This document shows, piece by piece, positions 6,205 through 13,221 of a DNA stretch of 13,221 nt. Position numbers and translations under genes: made by a program. The notes beneath the pieces are model-generated. The model did no database searches. It saw only the letters and a program-made list of their open reading frames with translations, and had not been told where the DNA came from. The number at the start of each line of letters is the position of its first letter. Position 1 is the stretch's first letter. The DNA is from CAUZSH01 sp963582935 (GTDB lineage: Bacteria > Pseudomonadota > Gammaproteobacteria > Francisellales > Francisellaceae), in contig CAUZSH010000058.1 of NCBI GenBank assembly GCA_963582935.1, forward strand, positions 1 through 13,221, read 5' to 3'.

Positions 6205-7255
6205 GCGTCCGAACAATCTGATAATGATCATCCATCATCTGTTCAGGCATTTTCCAAAACGTCTCTAATTTTACCCACTTGGTATCAGCCGCATCGTCCG
6301 CCGCTTGTATCTCGGGTAACGGATCATCTTCAATTTTAAAATATCCAGCATGTGTTATCGTTCTTCCGCGAAGCGAACGATCAGGGTAATCAAATACCTG
6401 AATCTTTTGTAAACTTTCACGCAAAACCTGTGACGAACACCCTAAAGTGGTTTCCTCATCTAGCTCACGCATAATGCCATCAAGCACTCTTTCTTCTGGC
6501 TCAAGAAAACCACCCGGTAATGCCCATAAACCCTTTCCAGGTTGATGCTTTCGCTGCACCAATAGAATGTGATCCAGACAAATCACCACCGCATCTACGG
6601 TGACAAAAATCGGGGCATATGGCGCTTGAGACCATGCTTCTTTATATTCCTGAATGTATCGATACTCATCCAGCAGTGTCGAATAAATATCACAACTCAT
6701 AAATTCAGCCAAAAAATTGGTACTTGATTCAGTGGTAGATTCATTTTTTGAAACTAGATATTTATCTGCTAAAAGTGTCCGATTTTGAAACATGACTTCA
6801 CGGAACTCTGTAGCATTGTATTGCTTATAATTATCGACTTCAATAAAACTCCACTCTGGAAAACACTTCAAATAATAACTTGAACCATCTTTTTCATGCC
6901 CCACAATAGCAATAGAATCGGCAATAGAATCGGCAATAGAATCATTCTTAGCATGTTTTAAAACAGCTTGCTGTGTTTCATCAATCCAAGCTGGCTCGTT
7001 ATAAAGCCAATCGGAAACAGGCTCTATACTCACACGCTCCACCCAACTTGCATCAACGGAAGCTAGATCCGCTAAAATCATTTTTTTGCGTTCCGCGAAG
7101 GTAAAAGGGTTTTTGATTGAACGTGAACGAAATGCCGAACCGATGATCAGCACCATCTTTTCACATGATGCCAAACCCACTCTTATATTGTGAACATGTC
7201 CCAAATGAAAAGGTTGAAATCGTCCAATAAACACGCCTACATCAAACTGTTTCAT
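6194..7255 (-). CDS. nadM: Bifunctional NMN adenylyltransferase / Nudix hydrolase (NadM-Nudix)
   Basis: A cytosolic two-domain enzyme of NAD metabolism, 353 residues. The N-terminal half is an archaeal-type NMN adenylyltransferase (NMN + ATP to NAD + PPi): GRFQPFHLGH at 11-20 supplies the nucleotidyltransferase HxGH, and IVGHEKDGSSYYL (117-129) is the second conserved block. The C-terminal half is a Nudix domain starting near 215, with LPGGF and the Nudix box at 249-271 (G-x5-E-x7-RELDEETTL, with Thr at the usual Gly). It is expected to act on ADP-ribose, as in characterised fusions of this type including the Francisella protein. A tandem DSIA repeat (105-116) precedes the second motif. It starts 17 nt after the permease gene and is probably co-transcribed. 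Its stop overlaps the opposing methyltransferase gene. Confidence 0.92.
   Translation of the reverse strand: MKQFDVGVFIGRFQPFHLGHVHNIRVGLASCEKMVLIIGSAFRSRSIKNPFTFAERKKMILADLASVDASWVERVSIEPVSDWLYNEPAWIDETQQAVLKHAKNDSIADSIADSIAIVGHEKDGSSYYLKCFPEWSFIEVDNYKQYNATEFREVMFQNRTLLADKYLVSKNESTTESSTNFLAEFMSCDIYSTLLDEYRYIQEYKEAWSQAPYAPIFVTVDAVVICLDHILLVQRKHQPGKGLWALPGGFLEPEERVLDGIMRELDEETTLGCSSQVLRESLQKIQVFDYPDRSLRGRTITHAGYFKIEDDPLPEIQAADDAADTKWVKLETFWKMPEQMMDDHYQIVRTLIG
6911..6943. repeat. 12-bp tandem repeat within nadM
   Basis: AATAGAATCGGC occurs at 6911-6922 and 6923-6934, followed by a partial third copy from 6935. On the minus strand this encodes DSIADSIADSIA (residues 105-116 of NadM), just before the IVGHEKD motif. 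The unit is a multiple of three, so copy-number change would lengthen the loop without breaking the frame. Confidence 0.85.
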
Positions 7256-7272
7256 TACCTATTATGCCCCGC

Positions 7273-8139
7273 CTACATCTTCTGTCTTGCTAATAATAGC
7301 GCCCCAAAAACACTAATGCCACCACCGACAATCGTTAACCAAAATGGAAACTCACCCAATATTGACCACTGCATCAGGATGACAAATACTGGACTAAAGT
7401 ATAGCGCAGTAACCACTTTTGTGAAAGGAAGCTTGCTAATGGCATAACCCCAACCCACATAAGCAATCGCGGCTGGGAATATCCCCAAATACACAACGGC
7501 TAAAATATCTTCCATGCTGGCATGAGCCATCTGAACAATGGTTTCAGGTAAAAAGAAAAGCAAACAAAAAGTACCCAACCAAATAGACCAAGCCGTCATT
7601 TCTAGAGGCTTAAAGCCCTCCTTTAATAAAACTCGCTGAATGTTGGTATAAATAGCCATGCCAACTACGGCAATCACAAGCGACAAAAATCCAAGCAACG
7701 AGGCATGCAAGTTCTGAGAGTGATACAAATCCGCCAGTAAAATAACGAATAAACCACATACGGAAATTGCCACGCAGCTCCAAGCCCGCTTTTTCACTTT
7801 ATCTTTAAAAACGAATACCGATATTATTAAAGAACATACGGGCATCATGCCAATCACAAAACTTGCAATGGCAGGAGAAACACTTAGCTCTGCATAGTTT
7901 AAAGCCAAATTATAGATCGTCACTCCAGTGATGCCACACCCTAACAAAAGCATAAATTGTTTGAGGTTGGGCTTCTTTTTGGCTGAAGTTCCTAGGTAAA
8001 TTAAAAATATAAAGATCGAGGCTGTCAAATAACGAAAGAGCGCAAGTGCCTCAGGAGAAAAACTGTTTAACCCCAACTTTATACCAATAAATGAAGAAGC
8101 CCATAAAATAATAACTGAAATAAGAATCAACCAAGTCAC
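7273..8139 (-). CDS. DMT/EamA-family inner-membrane transporter
   Basis: A hydrophobic protein of 288 residues with about ten predicted membrane helices and two EamA repeats. The first repeat begins at WLILISVIILWASSFIGIKLGL, with the family's early WASSFIG, and the RYLTA segment follows. The second half opens near LGFLSLVIAVVGMAIYTNIQ. DMT permeases export or import small metabolites, often amino acids or their derivatives, and the substrate cannot be inferred. I place the start at the GTG at 8139, because GGAGG lies seven nt upstream of it. An ATG eight codons earlier (8163) would put that GGAGG inside the gene and has no ribosome-binding site. It follows the glycosidase-like gene after 79 nt and precedes nadM by 17 nt. 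Confidence 0.85.
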   Translation of the reverse strand: MTWLILISVIILWASSFIGIKLGLNSFSPEALALFRYLTASIFIFLIYLGTSAKKKPNLKQFMLLLGCGITGVTIYNLALNYAELSVSPAIASFVIGMMPVCSLIISVFVFKDKVKKRAWSCVAISVCGLFVILLADLYHSQNLHASLLGFLSLVIAVVGMAIYTNIQRVLLKEGFKPLEMTAWSIWLGTFCLLFFLPETIVQMAHASMEDILAVVYLGIFPAAIAYVGWGYAISKLPFTKVVTALYFSPVFVILMQWSILGEFPFWLTIVGGGISVFGALLLARQKM

Positions 8140-8218
8140 TGTCGCACCTCCGCAAATAAACAATGATGCATCTTTGCATATATTTCTATGTAAGAAAACA
8201 CGTCACTTGAAAATAACC

Positions 8219-8989
8219 TTATTTTTGAGGATAAAATAACAACGCCATTTTCACATCTGCACGCTCTGGTATGATGACTGGACGTTTATCAAAATTAATC
8301 ACAAAAGATGAGGCAACTCCACCATCTAAATTAACAGCTAATTTTACTGATCGCTTTTGCGTTTTCACTAAAGTTGCCAAGATACTTGCGGCTTCATTCA
8401 TAGTAGCAGGAGACATGCTGACTAGGGCTATTTGACCATTCTTAAACTCAATCACAATACTTCTTTGCCTTAATAAAGTTGAAGTGCCTGCATATTTCTT
8501 TTCGCCTTCAAGCAATATAGGTCCTGCCTGGAATGCATATTTAGCATTCAAATAAGATCCTCCTTTTTTAAGTAACTTAATCTCGCCATCTTTCGTAACA
8601 AGCACTATCGCTGCTAAGAGTGTATTTGACACAAATCTACTCTTACGCTTTCCCTCAACAATCAGCAAGCCATTAGGTAAAAAATTCTCGCGATAGTAGC
8701 CACCATTAATCGCAATAGTCGCTTTTTGCTCTAAGCTTAAACGCATGAGTGATTGTACATTACCTTTATCTTGAACAAATAAGGATGCATCATATTTAGC
8801 AGGATCTAGAATCGCAATGCGAACATAAACAGGAAAATGTTTATACTTATCAAACTTATAAGTATAATAAGCACCCATATCTGGAATAGTTTTTGAGTAA
8901 TCTAATGTCCCTTGCCACGCCCAAGATACAATCGAAAAAGAGAAAAGAAGTGAAAACGTCAATAAACGTTTAAGGTAAAAAAATTTCAC
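8219..8989 (-). CDS. Secreted phosphodiester glycosidase-family (NAGPA domain) protein
   Basis: A 256-residue exported protein. It has a signal peptide (basic KFFYLKR, then a hydrophobic run to about 22, probable cleavage after SWA near residue 24). The rest matches the NAGPA/phosphodiester glycosidase domain: AINGGYYRENFLPNGLLI (about 92-109), FQAGPILLEG, RQRSIVI, and the hallmark NLDGGVASSF (about 220-229). Members cleave glycosidic phosphodiesters, and bacterial versions are mostly uncharacterised envelope proteins. The GTG start directly follows the purC TAG with no spacer, which suggests translational coupling. The usual Arg-Thr-Ala-like motif is RQRSIVI here, so activity is not certain. 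An in-frame TTG at codon 10 is a less likely alternative start. Confidence 0.75.
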   Translation of the reverse strand: MKFFYLKRLLTFSLLFSFSIVSWAWQGTLDYSKTIPDMGAYYTYKFDKYKHFPVYVRIAILDPAKYDASLFVQDKGNVQSLMRLSLEQKATIAINGGYYRENFLPNGLLIVEGKRKSRFVSNTLLAAIVLVTKDGEIKLLKKGGSYLNAKYAFQAGPILLEGEKKYAGTSTLLRQRSIVIEFKNGQIALVSMSPATMNEAASILATLVKTQKRSVKLAVNLDGGVASSFVINFDKRPVIIPERADVKMALLFYPQK

Positions 8990-9700
8990 CTACATTGGAA
9001 TCCCAAGTCTGTTCGCCACCTCGAGATAGGCTTCGATAACATTCCCGAGATCTTGACGAAAACGATCTTTATCCAACACTTTTTTTGTCTCTTTATCCCA
9101 AAGACGACAGCCATCAGGCGTAAACTCATCCCCAAGAATCACTTTGCCTTTATGTCTCCCAAACTCTAATTTGTAATCCACAAGGATAATACCAGCCTCA
9201 TCAAATAATGCGGATAAAAAATCATTTACCTTAAAGGTTAAGGCTTTCATTTCCTTGATTTCGGCTTCAGTTGCCCAATTAAAAGTTTTAATATGTGACT
9301 CGTTAATCATTGGGTCACCCAAGTCATCATCCTTATAAAAGAATTCAAAAATTGGCTCTGGAAAATGTTGCCCCTTCTCTAAGCCTAAACGCTTACAAAT
9401 GCCGCCTGCTGCATAGTTTCGCACAACACATTCCACTGGAATCATATCTAGCGATTTAACAAGGGTTTCATGATCATTCAATAATTTCACTAAATGCGTT
9501 GGAATGCCTGCCGCTTCCAATTTTTCCATTATGAAAACGTTAAAGCGGTTATTTACTCTGCCTTTATTATCCAAGGCTTCTTTTTTAACGCCATTAAAGG
9601 CTGACGCATCATCGCGATAATGCATCACAAATAAGTCTGGATCAGTTGTATAATAAACGGACTTTGCCTTCCCTTCGTGTAAGAGTGCTTGCTTTTCCAT
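8990..9700 (-). CDS. purC: Phosphoribosylaminoimidazole-succinocarboxamide (SAICAR) synthase
   Basis: Cytosolic enzyme of de novo purine synthesis, joining CAIR and aspartate with ATP to give SAICAR. The 236-residue protein has the whole family pattern: GKAKSVYYTTDPDLFVM near the N-terminus, IPVECVVRNYAAGG (about 89-102), DPMINESH, and the signature LVDYKLEFG followed by LGDEFTPDG. The length matches E. coli PurC (237). I use the ATG at 9700, because GGAG is six nt upstream and homologs begin at this MEKQA-like sequence. An ATG at 9712 would add only four residues and overlap the spacer. It lies 12 nt after bamC, as in the common gammaproteobacterial bamC-purC pair, and its stop touches the next gene's start. 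Confidence 0.97.
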   Translation of the reverse strand: MEKQALLHEGKAKSVYYTTDPDLFVMHYRDDASAFNGVKKEALDNKGRVNNRFNVFIMEKLEAAGIPTHLVKLLNDHETLVKSLDMIPVECVVRNYAAGGICKRLGLEKGQHFPEPIFEFFYKDDDLGDPMINESHIKTFNWATEAEIKEMKALTFKVNDFLSALFDEAGIILVDYKLEFGRHKGKVILGDEFTPDGCRLWDKETKKVLDKDRFRQDLGNVIEAYLEVANRLGIPM

Positions 9701-9712
9701 TATGTACTCCAA

Positions 9713-10747
9713 TTATAAATTATTTTGAATATCCGAAAGCAGTTGTTTCATTTTAGCTTCAGGCAATAACTGACCATTTTTATCAAAGACATTCACGCGA
9801 GTTTGTTTTATTTCACCCGATTTAAAGAAATTCTTCCAATTACTCCAGTCGCTAAACATACCACCACCCGCCGTATAATTATAAACATAAACCGTATAGT
9901 TATACGCAGATTTACCGTCCTTATCCGAAATAAAGATAAATCCTTGTGCTTTATTTACATTGCCAACCGTAAAGCCTGATTTTTCAAGCGATTTAATAAT
10001 TCGATCCCATGCAACGTCTTTTGTCTGATCTATAATAAGAGCACCTTTTTTCGTCGACTTATCAAACTCGATACTGCTATCTTTAAAGCCAGTACCTAGC
10101 GTGTCTGTTGCTGAAGCCATTGCCAACATTGAACTTTGATCTGATAACTGTGATTTCAACTGTTCAAGGAAGTCCGCCGCTGCGGAGTCCGTTGCCACTT
10201 TATTGTTGTCATCAAAAATAGTAATTTGTGTAATATTTTTCTTCGGCAATAAATAAACTAAATAGTCTTGATGAGAAGCACTTTGTTGAATCGTTAGAAT
10301 ATGATTTTTATCATCTGCCTCTGTCACGCTAAAGCCCTGAATATCTGGCAACGCTTTATGTGTCAAATCCCATGCCATGGCTAATGGTTCAAAAACCGTC
10401 ATTAGACCTGAATTATTTTCATTAAACGCCAACGATACTTTTACTTTCGCTTTACCACTTTTTTGAAGTGTCTTTTCATTATATGCCACATTATATGCTG
10501 GTGGCGTCATACTCGCCGTCACAATATCATATTTTTCAGGTTGATAATCTTTTTGCCCACTTGGAACCACCAGTGTCTCTGAGATATTGGGATCCGTGGA
10601 TACCGATTTAGGAACCACTAATGCTGGACGCAAAACAACATTTTCTCTTGAGTAATCAAATTCTCGATCACGAAAAGTTGAACTGCAACCCGCAACAGTC
10701 AGTACCAGACCACCTACGGCAATAATTTTGATTAAATGAATTCGCAC
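9713..10747 (-). CDS. bamC: Outer-membrane assembly lipoprotein BamC
   Basis: Predicted component of the BAM complex that inserts beta-barrel proteins, here presumably including the porin in this window. The 344 residues equal the E. coli BamC length. The N-terminus is a lipoprotein signal with lipobox VAGC, lipidated Cys21, followed by the extended unstructured segment that contacts BamD. Two helix-grip domains follow (around 100-215 and 225-344), the second containing ITQTRVNVFDKNGQ-like strand sequence. Family similarity is lower than for purC, and position directly before purC strengthens the call. The start is a GTG (10745-10747). The best Shine-Dalgarno (AGAGAGG) is 12 nt upstream, which is longer than ideal, so translation may be modest. 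No ATG lies between it and the lipobox. Confidence 0.85.
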   Translation of the reverse strand: MRIHLIKIIAVGGLVLTVAGCSSTFRDREFDYSRENVVLRPALVVPKSVSTDPNISETLVVPSGQKDYQPEKYDIVTASMTPPAYNVAYNEKTLQKSGKAKVKVSLAFNENNSGLMTVFEPLAMAWDLTHKALPDIQGFSVTEADDKNHILTIQQSASHQDYLVYLLPKKNITQITIFDDNNKVATDSAAADFLEQLKSQLSDQSSMLAMASATDTLGTGFKDSSIEFDKSTKKGALIIDQTKDVAWDRIIKSLEKSGFTVGNVNKAQGFIFISDKDGKSAYNYTVYVYNYTAGGGMFSDWSNWKNFFKSGEIKQTRVNVFDKNGQLLPEAKMKQLLSDIQNNL

Positions 10748-10780
10748 GACGTTTTCTAGCCTCTCTTTAGCAATCCAAAT

Positions 10781-10786
10781 AGTATA
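10781..10786 (-). promoter_or_regulatory. Candidate -10 box for the bamC-purC operon
   Basis: In the 64-nt gap between sdaA and bamC the minus strand reads TATACT, 5 of 6 to the -10 consensus. No good -35 lies 16-18 nt upstream (only a T-run). No terminator-like hairpin is visible after sdaA, so read-through is also possible. Confidence 0.3.
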
Positions 10787-10811
10787 CCGAATAAATCAAA
10801 ATAAAAAATGT

Positions 10812-12176
10812 TTAACATGCGGGTAAATTAACAGCAAGCCCACCTAATGCCGTTTCTTTATACTTGTGAGACATATCAAGACCTGTCTGCTTCATGGTCG
10901 CAATGACCATATCCAAAGAAATTTGATGTTCACCATCTCCAAGCAGTGCAAGTTTTGCAGCATTCACCGCTTGAGCAGAGCCCATAGCATTTCGTTCAAT
11001 ACAGGGAATTTGCACTAATCCGCCAATAGGGTCGCAGGTCAGTCCTAAGTTATGCTCCATACCCATTTCAGCTGCATTGCCCACCTGCTTAATATTTCCA
11101 CCAAGCAATGCACACAAACCCGCGGCAGCCATGGAACACGCCACACCTACCTCACCTTGGCACCCGACTTCTGCTGCCGAAATGGAAGCCCCTTTTTTAT
11201 ATAGGATACCAATAGCCGCCGTTGTGAGCATATAGTCGATTATCCGCTTATCTGTTGCTGCAGGTGTAATAGATAAATAATAGCGCATCACAGCAGGAAG
11301 CACGCCTGCCGCACCATTTGTCGGCGCTGTCACCACTTTACCACCTGCCGCATTTTCTTCATTTACCGCAATGGCATATACATTCAACCAATTTAAATCT
11401 GCCGCTGGAATATGCTGATCGCTCAGTTTTTGAAATAGTTTACTTGCCCGACGAGGCACTTTTAATGATCCAGGCAAAACACCCTCATTTTCAAGCCCAC
11501 GAGTAATGGATTCATTCATTACCTGCCAAATTTGCAGTAGCTTATCTTTAACTTCAGCTTCATCTCTCCAAGCTAATTCATTCGCCATCATAATTTCTGA
11601 AATAGACTTACCTTCTTTTTGGCAATGTCTTTGGAGATCTGCCCATGTTTCAAATTCATAATGCAATTTAATGGGTGACGAGATATCATCATTTTCTTCA
11701 CTTGCGGTAATTTCTGCCTCATCTAAAACAAAACCACCGCCAATTGAATAGTAATCATAAGCGCACAAAATCTTTTGATCTTTTAGTAAGCTAAAACGGA
11801 CACCATTCGCATGGTATGGTAATTCTTCTTGATAATGAAATTCAATATCTTCATCTACATCAAAATCGACATCGATCTGATTAAATAAAGGGAGTGATTT
11901 TTTTTGGTAAATCGATTCAATAATTTCATCAACAAGAGCAGGGTCTACTTTCTCGGGTAAAAGCCCTGTCAACCCTAACAAACATGCAATGTCAGTACAA
12001 TGCCCTTTTCCTGTCAAAGCCAATGAGCCATATAAATCAACTTTCACAGCATCCACTTTTTGGTGTCGTGAAAGATATTTTTCCATAAACCTATAGGCCG
12101 CCTTCATGGGGCCAACAGTATGTGATGATGACGGACCGATACCGATCGAATAAAGATCAAAAATACTAACGCTCAT
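10812..12176 (-). CDS. sdaA: L-serine ammonia-lyase, iron-sulfur-dependent, single-chain
   Basis: Deaminates L-serine to pyruvate and ammonia in the cytosol using an oxygen-sensitive [4Fe-4S] cluster. The 454-residue protein has the N-terminal domain with IGIGPSSSHTVGP (11-23) and the catalytic domain with VVTAPTNGAAGVLPA (281-295). Cys339 (VGCQGEVG), Cys381 (LTCDPIGG) and Cys392 (IPCIER) are the expected three cluster ligands. Their spacing of 42 and 11 residues matches the Legionella enzyme (343/385/396, from memory). The chain ends in Cys454, 62 residues after the third ligand, as in the Legionella protein, whose C-terminal Cys occupies the fourth iron site as a tail-in-mouth lid. AAGG(T)G sits about seven nt before the ATG. 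It is divergent from psd and upstream of bamC on the same strand. Confidence 0.95.
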   Translation of the reverse strand: MSVSIFDLYSIGIGPSSSHTVGPMKAAYRFMEKYLSRHQKVDAVKVDLYGSLALTGKGHCTDIACLLGLTGLLPEKVDPALVDEIIESIYQKKSLPLFNQIDVDFDVDEDIEFHYQEELPYHANGVRFSLLKDQKILCAYDYYSIGGGFVLDEAEITASEENDDISSPIKLHYEFETWADLQRHCQKEGKSISEIMMANELAWRDEAEVKDKLLQIWQVMNESITRGLENEGVLPGSLKVPRRASKLFQKLSDQHIPAADLNWLNVYAIAVNEENAAGGKVVTAPTNGAAGVLPAVMRYYLSITPAATDKRIIDYMLTTAAIGILYKKGASISAAEVGCQGEVGVACSMAAAGLCALLGGNIKQVGNAAEMGMEHNLGLTCDPIGGLVQIPCIERNAMGSAQAVNAAKLALLGDGEHQISLDMVIATMKQTGLDMSHKYKETALGGLAVNLPAC

Positions 12177-12284
12177 AGTTTCACCTTTAAAAGTATAAAC
12201 ACGTCAAGCTATCACAAATTTGTAGAATAAAGAATCAAAATGTCCTACAATTTCAACAATTCATTAATACTAGATTCTAATATT

Positions 12285-13136
12285 ATGTTTAAAACAAAAT
12301 TATTCTTACTAACGCAGCACTGCCTGCCACAACATTTATTATCTCGAATGTCTGCCTATTTCACCAATAGCAAATACCCCCCACTTAAAAATTTCTTAAT
12401 TAAACTCGCTTGCAAGCACTTCAAAATCTCACTAGATAACGCTGAAAGAGAAAATGTTGAAAACTACACAAGCTTCAATGACTTCTTTACCCGCGCGCTC
12501 AAAGCCGATGCTCGCCCAATTGACCCTGAACCTAACAACCTCATCAGCCCAGCAGATGGTGCCGTTAGTCAATTTGGCTCAATCACGGATCAAAAGCTCA
12601 TTCAAGCAAAAGGCAAATATTTTTCTCTTGTCGATTTATTAGGTGGCGACATAGACACGGCAAGACAACTTGAAAATGGCACATTCTTCACCATTTACCT
12701 ATCACCCAGTGATTATCATCGTGTTCACATACCATTTGATGGTAAGCTTCTAAAAATGACTTACATTCCTGGTAAGCTTTTTTCTGTAAATAAAGTAACT
12801 GCTGAAAACATTGATAGGGTATTCTCACGCAACGAACGCGTCGTATGCTATTTTGAAACCTCCTTTGGCATTATGCCCGTGATCTTTGTCGGTGCATTAT
12901 TCGTCGCTAGTATTATCACTAAATGGCATGGCATCGTCGCGCCAAGCTACTATGGTGAAATAAAATCATGGGATTATCATGATCAGAATATCCAATATAA
13001 AAAGGGAGAAGAAATTGGGCATTTCCAATTTGGCTCGACGGTCATCTGCTGCTTCCCAGAAAATGTTCTATCATGGCACGCCAATATGGAAACCTCAGCA
13101 ACAATTTCTATGGGAGAAATTGTCGGAAATATTTAG
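12285..13136 (+). CDS. psd: Phosphatidylserine decarboxylase proenzyme
   Basis: Inner-membrane-associated pyruvoyl enzyme converting phosphatidylserine to phosphatidylethanolamine. From the ATG at 12285 it has 283 residues. It contains TSFNDFFTRALK, SPADGAVSQFG (Asp91), SPSDYHRVH (His148) and FGST at 249-252. The Asp/His/Ser trio matches the self-cleaving triad, and cleavage between Gly250 and Ser251 would give the pyruvoyl group. FGST replaces the LGST of E. coli. I prefer 12285 because homologs begin at this MFKTKLFLLTQHCLP region and it leaves 108 nt for divergent promoters with sdaA. An ATG at 12240 adds 15 residues that look non-conserved. Neither start has a good Shine-Dalgarno, so this remains open. 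It is shorter than the E. coli protein at the C-terminus, as is common outside enterics. Confidence 0.95.
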   Translation: MFKTKLFLLTQHCLPQHLLSRMSAYFTNSKYPPLKNFLIKLACKHFKISLDNAERENVENYTSFNDFFTRALKADARPIDPEPNNLISPADGAVSQFGSITDQKLIQAKGKYFSLVDLLGGDIDTARQLENGTFFTIYLSPSDYHRVHIPFDGKLLKMTYIPGKLFSVNKVTAENIDRVFSRNERVVCYFETSFGIMPVIFVGALFVASIITKWHGIVAPSYYGEIKSWDYHDQNIQYKKGEEIGHFQFGSTVICCFPENVLSWHANMETSATISMGEIVGNI

Positions 13137-13221
13137 TCTATCACCTATGCATAGGCTAATTTTTGAGTCAAACAAGGGCTTAGCCATCTGCGATTAAGAA
13201 CATTATATTTATTCAGTGTCT

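Noticed and set aside
11318..11506. Plus-strand frame within sdaA
   Set aside because: Lies wholly in the conserved catalytic domain of sdaA on the other strand.
12214..12223. Palindrome ACAAATTTGT between sdaA and psd
   Set aside because: Ten AT-rich bases are expected by chance in this composition; no matching known operator.
13144..13155. Palindrome CCTATGCATAGG after psd, followed by a short T-run
   Set aside because: A perfect palindrome leaves only a four-base-pair stem once a loop is allowed; too weak to call an intrinsic terminator.

Overview
The window looks like a piece of chromosome from an AT-rich gammaproteobacterium. The gene content fits the Legionella/Francisella side of the class (Legionellales or Thiotrichales): an LbtU/FslE-type siderophore porin behind a near-consensus Fur box, a fused NadM-Nudix enzyme, a single-chain iron-sulfur serine dehydratase ending in cysteine, and a short phosphatidylserine decarboxylase with an FGST cleavage site. 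The genus is inferred from these family features; no search was possible.

Positions 1-5211 form an accessory, partly decayed region. It opens with a broken IS91-type transposase (minus strand). This is cut off exactly at an 84-bp segment bounded by 17-nt perfect inverted repeats, which resembles a MITE or collapsed insertion sequence. Next comes a promoter with a Fur operator driving an intact outer-membrane porin. A small secreted cysteine-containing protein of unknown function is encoded tail to tail with the porin. After it lie two pseudogenes on the plus strand: a dapA-like lyase/synthase missing its N-terminal third, frameshifted and carrying His at the catalytic Tyr position, and a type III PLP-dependent (LysA/FslC/PvsE-like) decarboxylase missing its PLP-lysine domain and frameshifted by one extra C. 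An intact M14-family deacylase follows. The simplest reading is an iron-responsive locus that keeps the uptake porin while neighbouring biosynthesis-type genes have decayed.

Positions 5212-6204 hold an intact SAM-dependent O-methyltransferase whose 3' end overlaps that of the opposing nadM by 11 bp.

Positions 6194-12176 are a minus-strand series of housekeeping genes. In transcription order they are sdaA (serine to pyruvate), bamC (outer-membrane assembly lipoprotein), purC (purine synthesis), a secreted NAGPA-fold phosphodiester glycosidase-like protein, a DMT/EamA permease and nadM (NAD synthesis/ADP-ribose hydrolysis). Spacing is tight from bamC to the glycosidase and between the permease and nadM. 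The common enterobacterial order dapA-bamC-purC is kept only in part, because sdaA sits where dapA would be.

Positions 12285-13136 encode phosphatidylserine decarboxylase (psd), divergent from sdaA. I saw no rRNA, tRNA, CRISPR array or clear strong intrinsic terminator.
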